DNA of 62,553 nt. It comes from Tistrella bauzanensis (GTDB lineage Bacteria; Pseudomonadota; Alphaproteobacteria; Tistrellales; Tistrellaceae). The stretch lies in assembly GCF_014636235.1 (NCBI RefSeq), contig NZ_BMDZ01000033.1:1-62553 (forward strand), read 5' to 3'. Made by a program: the position numbers and the translations under genes. The notes under the pieces were generated by a model. That model was not told where the DNA came from and made no database searches. It worked only from the letters and a program-made list of their open reading frames with translations. How positions within the stretch are numbered: the first letter of the stretch is position 1; the number at the start of each line of letters is the position of its first letter. Below, in pieces: positions 47,099 through 57,397 of this stretch.

Positions 47099-48619
47099 AT
47101 GTTCTGGCAAAAAAACAACAGACTACAGAGCAACGACAGTGAAATGCTCCGCCAGATGGAGCTGTTGGGCAAGTATGCCGGCGTCGGCCTGTGGGATGCC
47201 GTGCTGTATGAGGGCGACGCCATGCATGCCAAGGCGTCGTGGCGGTTTTCAGATGAATTCCGCCGGCTTGTCGGCTTCGCCCATGGTGATCTGGCGGGAT
47301 TTCCCGACAAGGTGAACGCGTGGTCGGACCGGCTGCATCCGGCCGATGAGGGGCCGACCTTCGCGGCCTTTACCGCCTGCCTGAACGACAAGACCGGTCG
47401 CACCGGTTATGACGTGCCCTATCGGCTGCGGATGAAGAACGGCGAGTATCGCTGGTTCCGCGCCATCGGCGGCGTGGCCCGCGACGCCCAGGGCAATCCG
47501 CTGCGCGCCTGCGGCTCGCTGATCGACATCAATGCCGAACGCAACCAGCTTGAACGCATGGCTTTGCTCGACACCCATGCCGGCATGGGCCTGTGGGATG
47601 CGACGCTGCATAACGGCGACGCCATGGACCCGAAGAGCGTCTGGCGGTTTTCGGATGAATTCCGCCGGCTGGTCGGTTTCGAGCGCGGCGACATGAAGGG
47701 CTTTCCCGACCATGTCACCTCGTGGTCCGATCGCCTGCATCCCGACGATTCCGGCCCGACCTTAGATGCCTTCGGCGCCTGCCTGGCCGATCGCAGCGGG
47801 CGGACCGGTTATGACGTGCCCTATCGGTTGAAGACCCGGTCGGGCGAGTATCGCTGGTTCCGGGCCGTGGGCGGCGTGTCGCGCGATGCCCAGGGTAATC
47901 CGCTGCGGGCCTGTGGTTCGCTGATCGACATCCACGGCCAGAAGCTGGCCGAATTCGCCGAGGCGCGGGCGGAAGCCGATCGGCGCAAGACGATTCTGGA
48001 CCTTGCCGACACCCTGTCGGCGCGGGTTGGCATGTCGGCGGACAGGGCGACGGCGAACACCCAGGTGGTGGCGACGGCGACCGAAGAATTGTCGGCATCC
48101 GTGGCCGAGATCGCCGCGCGGTCGAGCACCGCCGCAAGTGCGTCGTCGACGGCCGCTGACGAGGCGGCACGCACCAACGAGACCGTGCAGGCGCTGGTCG
48201 CCGCCGGGAACCGGATCGGCGTGGTCATCAAGCTGATCAACAATATCGCCAGCCAGACCAACCTGCTGGCGCTGAACGCCACCATCGAGGCGGCCCGTGC
48301 CGGTGACGCCGGCAAGGGGTTCTCGGTGGTCGCGAATGAGGTCAAGTCGCTGGCCAAGCAGACCGCGACCGCGACCGACGAGATCGTGGAACAGATCGCG
48401 TCGGTTCAGCGCGAGGCAGCCCGCACCGTGGATGCGATCCAGGCGATCGCCGCCGCCATCGGTCAGGTGCAGACCATCTCGGCCAGCATCGCCTCGGCGG
48501 TGTCACAGCAGGATGCCGCGGCCCGCGAAATCTCTGCCAGCATCACCCAGGTGGCGCGCGATGTGAGCGAGGTGTCGGGCAATGTCACCAAGGTGACGGA
48601 GCAACTGCGCGGCAACTGA
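47099..48619 (+). CDS. Soluble methyl-accepting chemotaxis protein with two tandem PAS domains
   Basis: A 506-residue cytoplasmic chemoreceptor with no membrane segment. Two PAS domains (about 20-145 and 146-280) are nearly copies of each other. Both carry GLWDA, a [13 protein letters not shown] core, SWSDRLHP or [20 protein letters not shown] or [12 protein letters not shown], then GEYRWFRA and [12 protein letters not shown]. The C-terminal signalling domain has [19 protein letters not shown]. The start MFWQKNN fits related soluble receptors; an ATG at 47060 is possible. A redox or small-ligand signal is likely but unproven. Confidence 0.9.
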   Translation: MFWQKNNRLQSNDSEMLRQMELLGKYAGVGLWDAVLYEGDAMHAKASWRFSDEFRRLVGFAHGDLAGFPDKVNAWSDRLHPADEGPTFAAFTACLNDKTGRTGYDVPYRLRMKNGEYRWFRAIGGVARDAQGNPLRACGSLIDINAERNQLERMALLDTHAGMGLWDATLHNGDAMDPKSVWRFSDEFRRLVGFERGDMKGFPDHVTSWSDRLHPDDSGPTLDAFGACLADRSGRTGYDVPYRLKTRSGEYRWFRAVGGVSRDAQGNPLRACGSLIDIHGQKLAEFAEARAEADRRKTILDLADTLSARVGMSADRATANTQVVATATEELSASVAEIAARSSTAASASSTAADEAARTNETVQALVAAGNRIGVVIKLINNIASQTNLLALNATIEAARAGDAGKGFSVVANEVKSLAKQTATATDEIVEQIASVQREAARTVDAIQAIAAAIGQVQTISASIASAVSQQDAAAREISASITQVARDVSEVSGNVTKVTEQLRGN

Positions 48620-48811
48620 GCCGGCGCGTCCGCACCCGGCCACCTTGGCGCCATCCGACATGGGTGCCATGACTTTGCCACTGGTGGGGCGATGCCCTGC
48701 CGGTGGCATTGACCTGCGGCGGGCGCCATATGGTGCTGCGGACTGCGGCGACAGATCACGGTCATTCCTGCCCGTGCATGTATCGCCGCGACAGCCGCAG
48801 GAGTGCCCGCC

Positions 48812-50245
48812 ATGCCTGATACCCGTCCCGAAGCCGTTCCCACCACACCAATGCCCGCCGACGCCGGTTCCGTGCCATCGCGCCCGCGCGTGGTGATCAT
48901 CGGCGCCGGGTTCGGAGGACTTCAGGCGGCGCAGGCGCTGGACGGGGCGCCGGTGGACGTGACGGTCATCGACCGCGAAAACCATCATCTGTTTCAGCCC
49001 TTGCTGTATCAGGTGGCGACGGCCAGCCTGTCGCCGGCCGATATCGCCTGGCCGATCCGCGGCATCCTGCGCCGGCAGCGCAATGCCACTGTGCTGATGG
49101 CCGATGTCCATGCCATCGACACCCGAGCCCGCGTGGTTCATGCCGGCGACATCGCCATACCCTATGATCAGTTGATCCTGGCGACCGGCGCCACCCATTC
49201 CTATTTCGGACATGACGACTGGGCCGATGCCGCGCCCGGCCTGAAGCGGATCGAGGATGCGACCACGATCCGCCGTCGGCTGCTGCTGGCATTCGAGCGC
49301 GCCGAAATGGCTGGCGACGAGGCCCTGCGGCAACGCCTGCTGACCTTCGTGGTGGTGGGGGCCGGGCCGACCGGCGTGGAGATGGCCGGCGCGATCGTGG
49401 AAATCGCCCGCAAGATTCTGGCGCCCGATTTCCGCCGCATCGACCCGCGTGCCGCCCGCGTGGTGCTGGTCGAGGCCGGGCCCGGCATCCTCGCGAGCTT
49501 TCCGCAGGATCTGGCGGATTACGCCCGCACATCGCTGACCGCCATGGGGGTGGAGGTGCTGACCGGTGCCCGGGTCACCGCCTGCGACGCCGATGGTGTC
49601 TCGGTCGATCTGGCCGAGGGGCAGACAACCCCCCCGGACAGCGCCCTGGTCGATGGCCGGATCGAGGCCGGAACTGTGGTCTGGGGCGCGGGTGTGGTGG
49701 CATCACCGGCGGCGCGCTGGATCGGCGCGCCGCATGACCGCGCCGGCCGCATCCAGGTGTCACCCGATCTGAGCGTGCCCGGACATCCTGAGATCTTCGC
49801 GATCGGCGACACGGCCAGCGTCACCAGCACCGATGGCAAGCCGGTGCCGGGCATCGCGCCCGCGGCCAAGCAGATGGGCGCCCATGTGGCGGCCCTGATC
49901 CGCGACCGCGCCGCCGGCAAGACCGCCAGCCGGCCCTTCACCTATCATCACGAAGGCGATCTGGCGACCATCGGCCGGCGTTCGGCGGTGGTCAAGCGCG
50001 GCCGCATGAAGCTGACCGGCTATATCGGCTGGTTGTTCTGGGGTTTTGCCCATGTCTATTTCCTGATCGGATTGCGTTACCGCATCGCCGTCGCCTTCAA
50101 ATGGGCCTGGGATTACATGACGTTGCAGCGCGGCGCCCGGTTGATCACCGGCACCGATCATGACGGGCCGGTGGGCCAGACCGCGACACGTGAACCTCTT
50201 GTTCCGCATGCGGCGCCGCAACCGCAGCGCGCCGAGGGCTCGTAG
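48812..50245 (+). CDS. ndh: NADH dehydrogenase, type II (non-proton-pumping)
   Basis: A 477-residue flavoprotein passing electrons from NADH to quinone at the inner membrane face. The FAD motif is VVIIGAGFGGLQAAQAL, followed by NHHLFQPLLYQVATASLSP. The NAD motif is FVVVGAGPTGVEMAGAI, then VVWGAGV and IFAIGDTA. A C-terminal hydrophobic, probably membrane-associated segment follows (YIGWLFWGFAHVYFLIGLR). AGGAG is nine bases before the ATG at 48812. It stands as a single gene. Confidence 0.95.
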   Translation: MPDTRPEAVPTTPMPADAGSVPSRPRVVIIGAGFGGLQAAQALDGAPVDVTVIDRENHHLFQPLLYQVATASLSPADIAWPIRGILRRQRNATVLMADVHAIDTRARVVHAGDIAIPYDQLILATGATHSYFGHDDWADAAPGLKRIEDATTIRRRLLLAFERAEMAGDEALRQRLLTFVVVGAGPTGVEMAGAIVEIARKILAPDFRRIDPRAARVVLVEAGPGILASFPQDLADYARTSLTAMGVEVLTGARVTACDADGVSVDLAEGQTTPPDSALVDGRIEAGTVVWGAGVVASPAARWIGAPHDRAGRIQVSPDLSVPGHPEIFAIGDTASVTSTDGKPVPGIAPAAKQMGAHVAALIRDRAAGKTASRPFTYHHEGDLATIGRRSAVVKRGRMKLTGYIGWLFWGFAHVYFLIGLRYRIAVAFKWAWDYMTLQRGARLITGTDHDGPVGQTATREPLVPHAAPQPQRAEGS

Positions 50246-50489
50246 GCGGGCCGCGCCCTGCCATCCAGCGGCGCAGACGCCCGCGGGCATTGCGATAGGG
50301 CGATGCCGTGTTCAACTGGATCATGCGGCCCAGTGTGCGGGTCTTGTACCAGGGGGCGCGCCATAAAGCGCTGCCTGATCCAGGTCGTTGACCAGCGCCA
50401 CGATGCGGGCCTCCGCCGCCGTCAGCAGGCCGAGCTGGGAGCCACCATGTGCGGGTGCCTTTCAGAGAGTCCGTGTCGGCGCCGCCGGG
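50246..50489. other. Intergenic stretch without a convincing gene
   Basis: No complete gene is seen. On the minus strand short peptide-like stretches in different frames (for example LLTAAEARIVALVNDLDQAA and TRTLGRMIQLNTASPYRNAR) look like protein but are not joined in one frame, so a decayed small gene is possible. Confidence 0.3.
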
Positions 50490-50960
50490 TCAGATCGGCA
50501 GGGCTGTCGTGGACAGGATTTCCTTCAGCACGAAGAAGGTGCGGATCTGGCGCACCCCCGGCAGCTTGATGATTTCGCCCGCATGCAGCTTGTTGAACCG
50601 GGCGAGGTCGCGGGTGCGCAGCAGCAGGAAATAATCCACCTCGCCCGCGACCAGATGGCATTCGAGACAGCCGCTGAGGCCGCGCGCGGCGGCTTCGAAC
50701 GCCTCGAAGCTGTCGGGCGTCGATCGGTCGAGCACCACACCCACGAAGACCAGGGTGGTCAGGTCGACCGTGTCGGGGTCGACCAGGGCGACCGTGCGGC
50801 GGATGATGCCGCGTGCCTTCAGCTTCTCAACCCGCCGCAGGCAGGCGGTGGGGCTGAGATTGACCATGGCCGCCAGCTCGGTATTGGGCCGGTCGGCGTC
50901 CTGTTGCAGCGCCCGCAGGATATTGCGGTCGATCCGGTCGAGGGGTGGCGCGTCATCCAT
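50490..50960 (-). CDS. acdR: Lrp/AsnC family regulator, probable AcdR
   Basis: A 156-residue Lrp-type regulator. The DNA-binding part is DRIDRNILRALQQDADRPN, continuing ELAAMVNLSPTACLRRVEKL, and the RAM domain follows (GCLECHLVAGEVDYFLLLRT). It is divergent from ACC deaminase, the standard acdR-acdS layout, in which the Lrp protein activates acdS. The symbol rests on that context. Confidence 0.8.
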   Translation of the reverse strand: MDDAPPLDRIDRNILRALQQDADRPNTELAAMVNLSPTACLRRVEKLKARGIIRRTVALVDPDTVDLTTLVFVGVVLDRSTPDSFEAFEAAARGLSGCLECHLVAGEVDYFLLLRTRDLARFNKLHAGEIIKLPGVRQIRTFFVLKEILSTTALPI

Positions 50961-50996
50961 GGGCTACGTCGCCGATGATGCGCAATACTAAAGCGC

Positions 50997-51018
50997 ATTA
51001 TGCCATAATTGCACAATT
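50997..51018. promoter_or_regulatory. AT-rich palindromes in the acdR-acdS promoter region
   Basis: ATTAT-GCC-ATAAT (50997-51009) and AATTG-CA-CAATT (51007-51018) overlap within an AT-rich island just upstream of the Lrp start and about 150 bases from acdS. Lrp-type proteins favour such sites; the two together form the likely AcdR binding region. Confidence 0.5.
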
Positions 51019-51161
51019 AATACCGACTATCTCGACCATATCGACATATTTCAAGGCGCGATTCGGGTTGAAAACGCATTTGCCGCCGGCCGCGATCCGC
51101 GGGAGCCTGAGGGGGGTGAGGATGGCGGGGGCCATCCGCGCGTCAGGGGAGGCTGAATGCC

Positions 51162-52178
51162 ATGCATCTCGACCGGTTTCCACGTCATCAACTCACCTTC
51201 GGCCCCACACCGATCGAGCCGCTGAACCGGCTGTCGACGCATCTGGGCGGCAAGGTCCGGATCTTCGCCAAGCGGGAAGACTGCAACAGCGGCCTGGCCT
51301 TCGGCGGCAACAAGCTGCGCAAGCTGGAATATCTGATCCCCGAGGCTTTGGCCCAGGGCGCCGATACGCTGGTGACCATCGGCGGCATCCAGTCCAACCA
51401 CACCCGTCAGGTGGCGGCGGTGGCGGCCAAGCTGGGGCTGGGCTGCCGGCTGGTGCAGGAGAACTGGGTGGACTATCACGATGCGGTCTATGATCGGGTG
51501 GGCAACATCCTGCTCAGCCGGCTGATGGGCGCGCGGGTCGATCTGGTCGATGCCGGCTTCGGCATCGCCTTCAAGCAGAGCTGGGAAGAGGCGCTGGAGG
51601 ATGTGCGCCGCAGCGGCGGCAGGCCCTATGCCATCCCCGCCGGCGCCTCCGATCATCCGCTGGGCGGGCTGGGATTCGTGGGCTTCGCCGAAGAGGTGCG
51701 GGCACAGGAAGCGGCGATGGGCCTGCGGTTTGACTGTGTGGTGGTGTGCTCGGTGACCGGCAGCACCCAGGCGGGGATGGTGGTGGGCTTCGCGGCCGAC
51801 GGCCGGGCGGACCGGGTGATCGGCATCGATGCCTCGGCCACGCCCGACGAGACCCACGCCCAGATCCTGCGGATCGCGCGGCACACCGCCGACGCGGTCG
51901 GGCTGGGTCGCGCGATCACGCCCGAGGATGTGGTGCTGGAACGCGGCTATGCCTATCCGTCCTATGGCGTTCCGTCACCTGAGACCAACGCCGCCATGCG
52001 GCTGGCGGCGCGGCTGGAAGGGCTGATCACCGACCCGGTCTATGAGGGCAAGTCGATGCAGGCGATGATCGACCTGATCGAAACCGGCCGCATCCCTGCC
52101 GGCTGCACTGTGCTCTACGCCCATCTGGGTGGGGTGCCGGCGATCAATGCCTACAGCTTCCAGTACCGCAACGGCTAA
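51162..52178 (+). CDS. acdS: 1-aminocyclopropane-1-carboxylate (ACC) deaminase
   Basis: PLP enzyme opening the ring of the plant ethylene precursor ACC to 2-oxobutyrate and ammonia. The 338-residue protein has PLP Lys51 in GGNKLRK, Ser78 in IQSNHTRQ, Tyr294-Glu295 in DPVYEGKSM and Leu322 in YAHLGG. Glu295 and Leu322 are the residues that separate true ACC deaminases from D-cysteine desulfhydrase homologs. GGAGG lies eleven bases before the ATG. The gene suggests contact with plant roots. Confidence 0.95.
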   Translation: MHLDRFPRHQLTFGPTPIEPLNRLSTHLGGKVRIFAKREDCNSGLAFGGNKLRKLEYLIPEALAQGADTLVTIGGIQSNHTRQVAAVAAKLGLGCRLVQENWVDYHDAVYDRVGNILLSRLMGARVDLVDAGFGIAFKQSWEEALEDVRRSGGRPYAIPAGASDHPLGGLGFVGFAEEVRAQEAAMGLRFDCVVVCSVTGSTQAGMVVGFAADGRADRVIGIDASATPDETHAQILRIARHTADAVGLGRAITPEDVVLERGYAYPSYGVPSPETNAAMRLAARLEGLITDPVYEGKSMQAMIDLIETGRIPAGCTVLYAHLGGVPAINAYSFQYRNG

Positions 52179-52243
52179 GCGCGCCCTGATCTGCGGTGCC
52201 AGGATCGGTGGTGGCCGGTGGTGATCAGGGTCGTGGCCGCGCG

Positions 52244-55200
52244 TCAGCCGGCCACAACCGCGATCCTCGACCGGCCGCCACCTTGCGGCACGACCTGGAT
52301 CTGCACCGGAATCCGGTCCTTCAGCGCCTCGACATGGCTGATGACGGTGACCCGGCGGCCGGTGGCCTGAAGCCGTTCCAGCATGCTGATCGCAAGGCCC
52401 AGGCTTTGCGGGTCGAGCGCGCCGAAGCCTTCGTCGATAAACAGGCTTTCGATACCAAGCCCCCGCCCGGCCGAGATATCGGCCAGCCCCAGCGCCAGTG
52501 CCAGACTGACCAGAAAGCGTTCACCGCCCGACAGGTTATGGACGGCGCGCGCCTCGTCGGCCATGTCGTGGTCGATCACCTCCAGCGCCATGTCGCTGCC
52601 CGCCATCCGGCGCAGGGCATAGCGCGGGTGCAGCTCCGCCAGATGGCGGTTGGCGCCGGCCAGCAGCCGGTCCAGGGTCAGCGACTGGGCATAGCGGCGG
52701 AACCTGGTGCCATCGGCCGATCCGATCAGGTCGTCCAGATCGGCCCAGACTTCCGCTGCCTGCCGCGCCGCGGCAAGCTCGGCATCCAGCGCGCCGGCGG
52801 TCTGGCGAACCGCATCATCGGCGGCGATCACCTGCAGGGCCTGACGCAGCCGGTCATCGGCCAGATCGCGGGCGGCCTGCGCCGCATCGCATGCCTGGAT
52901 GGCCATGTCGATGGTGGCGGTGTCGGCGCCGGCGGCGATGGTGGCCGGGTCGGCCAGATGCCGGTCGAGATCGGATGCGCGGGCGGCCAGCGTGGCGCGG
53001 GCATCGCCGACCGCGCGGGTCAGCGCTGCCAGCCGCTCCGCCTCAGCCTCCAGCACCGTGCCACCACGGGCAATCACGGCCCGGACCGTATCGACATCAC
53101 ATCCGATGGCGGCACAGGCAGCCTCCAGCGCCGCCTGTGCCGCACTGGCATCATGGCGGGCGGCTTCGGCCGCCTGCACGGCGCCGCGCCGGGCTTCCGC
53201 GATCACGGCCAGCGTCCGACGCGCGGCTTCGGCCTCGGCGGTTGCTGCCTCGGCCTGGGCGGCGGTGGCGGCGCAGGCCTGGTCATGGGCCGCCGCGACC
53301 GCGTCGACCGGTTGGCCGTCCAGGCATGCGGCGCGTTGGGCGAGCAGGTCGTCTCGCGCCGCCGCCAGCCGCCCGGCCTGGGTGATGGCGGCCTGCCGGC
53401 GGTCGGCTGCCGCCTGGGCGGTGGCCTTCGCGGCGGCAAGCTCCGTCGCCAGCCGCGCCAGATCGGCCTCGGCGGTGGCAAGCTGCTGGCGGGCATGGTC
53501 GATGGCCTCGCCGACGGTGCGCAGCACATCGGCGAAACCCGCGGCATCGGCGGCGATACGCTGCTGCCAGTCGGGGATGGTCGCGTCCAGCAGGGATGCC
53601 AGCCGGGCATCGATCCGCACCGCCTGTGCGGCCAGATCGGCACGGTGCTGGTCCAGTCGCGCCCGTAGCGCCCGGCGTTCGGCCGCCTCGGCGGTGATGG
53701 CCGCGATCCGGGCGGCGCCGGCATCGCGATCGGCCAGCAGCTTGTCCCGGTGGTCGCGCAGGGCGCGCGCCTCGGCCATTGCCTGATCGATCGCATCCAG
53801 CCGCTCACGGGCGGCGGTGGCCTCATGCGCGATCAGATCGTGCCAGTCATCAGCAAGCGCGGTCGGCGTGGGGCATCGCGCGGTGGCCTGAAGGTCGACC
53901 GGCAGCAGGGGGGCATCGGTGAGCCCGGCCTCGGCGGCGGCGGCATCCAGTGCCAGCAGCACCTGATCATGGTCGGATGCGATGCGGGCCAGCGTGTCGG
54001 TGGCATCGGCGATCGCGGCCTCAATCTCCGCCCGCCGGCGCCGTTCATCGCCATGCCGGGCGTGGGCGGCGGCGATCTCGCCATGCAGCCGGTTCGCCTC
54101 GGCGCTAAGCGCGCGCACCCGGGCGCGGTCTTCGTCCAGCCGTGCCGCCAGCAGGTCGCCGGCCGCATCCGGCTCGACCCGTTGGCGTTGATGGTCGGTT
54201 GATCCGCAGACCGGACAAGGCGCACCGGGGATCAACAGCGCGCGCAGCCGGCGGGCATGTTCGTCGGCCGTGGCATCCGAGAGGTCGCGGGCGCGGGTGG
54301 CCTCGTCCAGTCGGGCTTCACTGACCGGCAGCGCGGCGGTGGCGGCGGTCGCGCGAGCGGCGGCGGCGGTGATGGCGGCGTCCACGGCGATCAGTTGCGC
54401 GCGCAAGCCGTCGCTGTGCCGCAGCGCTTCCGCCGCATCGACGATCCCGTCGCGCAGACTGTCGACCAGGGTTGCGATCATGCCCAGCCGGTCGAGCCGG
54501 TCGCGCAGATCCCGTGCCGCATCCTGATCGGCCGCGGCCTCGGCGGCGGTGAGCGCCGGTGCGATCATGTCGAGCTGTGCCGCCCTTGCGTCGCGTTCGG
54601 CGGTGAGCGCCGCCAGCCGGCGGGTATCGGCGGCGTCCTCGCGATCATGTGCCGCGATCGCGGCGGCGCGTTCGGCCTGCGCCGCATCCAGCGGCGCGCG
54701 CTCGTCGATCAGTGCCAGCACCGCCGCCCGATCGGCCAGGGCCGGCGCCGCCTGCTGATGTCGGGCCAGATCGGCGGTCGCGGCCGCATGGCGTTGCGTC
54801 GTGGCAGCGATCGCGGCGTCGATCCGGCGGGCTACCTCGGCCGTCTCGGCCGCATGGATCTCGGCGCGTTGCGCCTCGGCACCAGCCTCGGTCGCGGCGG
54901 CGGCGGCATCGGCAATCCGGCTGTCGAGCAGGCGGGCCTGGGCGATCGCCGGCGCCACGGCGCGTGCGGCATGGGTGGCGGCATCGCGCGCGGCACAGGC
55001 TGCGTCGCGGGTGATGTCGGCGGCGGTGACCGCCGCCTCGGCGGCGGTCACCCGCTCCGCCGCTTCGGCTTCGGCCGCATGGGCGACGCTATGGCGCGCC
55101 ACGGCGTCATCGGCGGCGCTGCAGTCCGCGCGCAGGCCAAAGGCGCGGCGATCGCGATCCAGCGCCGCGCGGTCCGGATCGGCGGCGCGGTCGGCGGCCT

Positions 55201-56038
55201 CCGCCTCGGCCAGGATCGCTGCGGCGGCGTCGCGGGCACGGGCCAGCGCCAGCCGCTGTTCCACGCGCCGCAATTGGTCGGCGGCATCCGCCTGTGCCCT
55301 GGCGGCCCTTGCCGCCATGTCGCGGGCGGCCTCGGCCGCCGCCTCGGCGCCGGCCCGGTCTTCAGCGGTCATCGGGCGGTGTTCACCCAGACGCGCCTCG
55401 ATCGCGGCGATGCCGGCGCGGGCCTGCCGGTCGCGGTCGTGGGCGGCACGTGACAGGGCGCCATAGATCGCGGTGCCGGTGATCTTCTCAAGCAGTTCGG
55501 CCCGAAGCTTCGGTTCGGCGCGCAGGAAGGCATCGAACTCGCCCTGGGCCAGCAGCACCGCGCGGCGGAACTGGTCGAAATCCAGCCCGATCAGCCGGAT
55601 GATCTCGGCCGCGACCTCTTTTTTCTGGTTGGCGATGACGTCGCCGCTGGCGATGTCGATCAGCAACCGGCTGCTGGCCTGGATACTGCCATCGGCCTTG
55701 CCCCGGGCGCGGCGCACCCGCCATGTCGCGCGATAGCGCCGGCCGTCGCCGCCTGCGAAGTCGATCTCGGCTTCGGACAGGCCCGCGCCATGCGACATCA
55801 CCCGGCGGCCATCGGTGATCTGGATATCCTGGCCGTCGATCCGTCCGGCGCCGGCGCTGCGCGGCACCGCGTCGTACAGCGCCAGACAGATGGCATCCAG
55901 CAGGGTCGATTTGCCGGCGCCGGTCGGGCCGGTGATCGCCATGATCCCGGCATGGACCAGGGGTGCGGCCTCGAAATCGATCTCGAACGAACCGCTGAGG
56001 CTGGCCAGATTGCGGCCGCTGAGCCGGAGCAGTCTCAT
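52244..56038 (-). CDS. sbcC: Exonuclease SbcCD, ATPase subunit SbcC
   Basis: Large SMC-like ATPase of the Mre11-Rad50-type nuclease that opens DNA hairpins and processes breaks. The 1264 residues begin with Walker A GPTGAGKSTLLDAI. Long Ala-rich coiled coils follow, interrupted by the zinc hook Cys608-x-x-Cys611 (APCPVCGST), and the C-terminal half has signature LSGGERFLVSLALALGLAD and Walker B SLFIDEGFGALD. It is longer than E. coli SbcC (about 1050). Its ATG overlaps the sbcD stop by four bases. Confidence 0.95.
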   Translation of the reverse strand: MRLLRLSGRNLASLSGSFEIDFEAAPLVHAGIMAITGPTGAGKSTLLDAICLALYDAVPRSAGAGRIDGQDIQITDGRRVMSHGAGLSEAEIDFAGGDGRRYRATWRVRRARGKADGSIQASSRLLIDIASGDVIANQKKEVAAEIIRLIGLDFDQFRRAVLLAQGEFDAFLRAEPKLRAELLEKITGTAIYGALSRAAHDRDRQARAGIAAIEARLGEHRPMTAEDRAGAEAAAEAARDMAARAARAQADAADQLRRVEQRLALARARDAAAAILAEAEAADRAADPDRAALDRDRRAFGLRADCSAADDAVARHSVAHAAEAEAAERVTAAEAAVTAADITRDAACAARDAATHAARAVAPAIAQARLLDSRIADAAAAATEAGAEAQRAEIHAAETAEVARRIDAAIAATTQRHAAATADLARHQQAAPALADRAAVLALIDERAPLDAAQAERAAAIAAHDREDAADTRRLAALTAERDARAAQLDMIAPALTAAEAAADQDAARDLRDRLDRLGMIATLVDSLRDGIVDAAEALRHSDGLRAQLIAVDAAITAAAARATAATAALPVSEARLDEATRARDLSDATADEHARRLRALLIPGAPCPVCGSTDHQRQRVEPDAAGDLLAARLDEDRARVRALSAEANRLHGEIAAAHARHGDERRRRAEIEAAIADATDTLARIASDHDQVLLALDAAAAEAGLTDAPLLPVDLQATARCPTPTALADDWHDLIAHEATAARERLDAIDQAMAEARALRDHRDKLLADRDAGAARIAAITAEAAERRALRARLDQHRADLAAQAVRIDARLASLLDATIPDWQQRIAADAAGFADVLRTVGEAIDHARQQLATAEADLARLATELAAAKATAQAAADRRQAAITQAGRLAAARDDLLAQRAACLDGQPVDAVAAAHDQACAATAAQAEAATAEAEAARRTLAVIAEARRGAVQAAEAARHDASAAQAALEAACAAIGCDVDTVRAVIARGGTVLEAEAERLAALTRAVGDARATLAARASDLDRHLADPATIAAGADTATIDMAIQACDAAQAARDLADDRLRQALQVIAADDAVRQTAGALDAELAAARQAAEVWADLDDLIGSADGTRFRRYAQSLTLDRLLAGANRHLAELHPRYALRRMAGSDMALEVIDHDMADEARAVHNLSGGERFLVSLALALGLADISAGRGLGIESLFIDEGFGALDPQSLGLAISMLERLQATGRRVTVISHVEALKDRIPVQIQVVPQGGGRSRIAVVAG

Positions 56039-57324
56039 CGCGGCACCTCATGCCCAGTCGTGTTGGCAACCAGGTCGTCCTGATCGTCGCCCGCCGCGAC
56101 ATCGGCCAGCAGATGCCGGAAGCCGTCGATCAGCGCCGAAGGCGGATCGGTCTCGAACCTCTGGCGATGCAGCCGCGCGAACACCTCGGCGGGGCTGATC
56201 TCGTCGAGCCCGGCCATGGCGGCGGTGCCATCGCCAAGCGTGCCGCCGGCACCGGCATGCAGGCTGCGCACCCGCGCCAGCCGCACGGGCTTGCCATCGA
56301 GTGCCGCATCCAGCCGGCGACGCAGATCGGGGGCCGGGGCATCCAGTTGCACCACCACCTCAAGGAAGGGGCGCAGTTCCGCATGCTCGGGCATCGGGGC
56401 GATGTCGAGCGCCGTCAGCGCCGCGATGGCATCGTCGGGGGCCAGAGCACCGTCGGCCGGCACCCGAAGAAAGGCCACCGGGCGCGGGATTTCGATCAGG
56501 TCGATCTCGGGCAGGGGGATGTCGGGTTCCGTATCCGGCGCCAGCGTCACCAGCGCCACCGAATGGCGATAGTTGCGCTCGGCCATCGACATCGGAAAAG
56601 GCGAGCCGGCATAGCGCACCGCCGTGCCGGCCGCCACCCGCTGCGCCCGGTGCAGATGGCCCAGCGCCACATAGGCGAGCCCAGCGGGGAAGATGCCGGC
56701 GGACATCGCCTCTTCACCACCGATCATCACCGGGCGCTCGCTGGTCTCGGACACCGTGGCGCCGGCGACGTGGAGATGGCCGGTGGCGATGACCGGAAGG
56801 CCGGGAAAGCGGCTGGTGGCCGCATCCAGCGCCGCCTGATAGATCTGCCCCAGCGCCGCGCTGCCGCCGCCATCCACCGGCAGATCGCCAGGGCGCGGAT
56901 AGGCGATGGCGGCAACCACCGCGCCGATACGGCCGCCGGCATCGGTGAGCGGCACGAGGCAGTGTTCCGGTGCCGGCCGGCCGTCCTGGCGCGGGATGGC
57001 GCCCAGGATCGTCACCCGCCTGGCATCCAGCAGCGGGGCCGGCAGTTCCAGCCGGGTCGGCCCATCATGATTGCCGCCGACGATGACCACCTGAAGGCCG
57101 GGGTTGCGGTCGAGCACGCCGTTCAGGAAGCGATACAGCCGGGTCTGTGCCGCGACCGGCGGATTGACCGTGTCATAGACATCGCCCGCCATCACCAGCG
57201 CGTCGACCGCCTGATCTGAGATCGTCCGGGCCAGCCAGTTGAGAAAGCGGTCATGCTCGGCACCGCGTTCGAAGCCATGCAGCTCCTGGCCGAGATGCCA
57301 GTCGGCGGTGTGGAGAATACGCAT
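56035..57324 (-). CDS. sbcD: Exonuclease SbcCD, nuclease subunit SbcD
   Basis: Mn-dependent phosphoesterase partner of SbcC, 429 residues. The metallophosphatase motifs are ILHTADWHLGQ, MAGDVYDTVNPP, VGGNHDGPTRLE, and GHLHVAG with YVALGHLHRAQ. A C-terminal capping domain follows. It is first in the sbcDC operon, with a four-base overlap. Confidence 0.95.
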   Translation of the reverse strand: MRILHTADWHLGQELHGFERGAEHDRFLNWLARTISDQAVDALVMAGDVYDTVNPPVAAQTRLYRFLNGVLDRNPGLQVVIVGGNHDGPTRLELPAPLLDARRVTILGAIPRQDGRPAPEHCLVPLTDAGGRIGAVVAAIAYPRPGDLPVDGGGSAALGQIYQAALDAATSRFPGLPVIATGHLHVAGATVSETSERPVMIGGEEAMSAGIFPAGLAYVALGHLHRAQRVAAGTAVRYAGSPFPMSMAERNYRHSVALVTLAPDTEPDIPLPEIDLIEIPRPVAFLRVPADGALAPDDAIAALTALDIAPMPEHAELRPFLEVVVQLDAPAPDLRRRLDAALDGKPVRLARVRSLHAGAGGTLGDGTAAMAGLDEISPAEVFARLHRQRFETDPPSALIDGFRHLLADVAAGDDQDDLVANTTGHEVPR

Positions 57325-57397
57325 CGGACCCCGTGCCGTGAGATATCGGTGCCCGGACGATACACGCAGTGGTGGCGGGGTGTGAAGGGGCGCTCGC

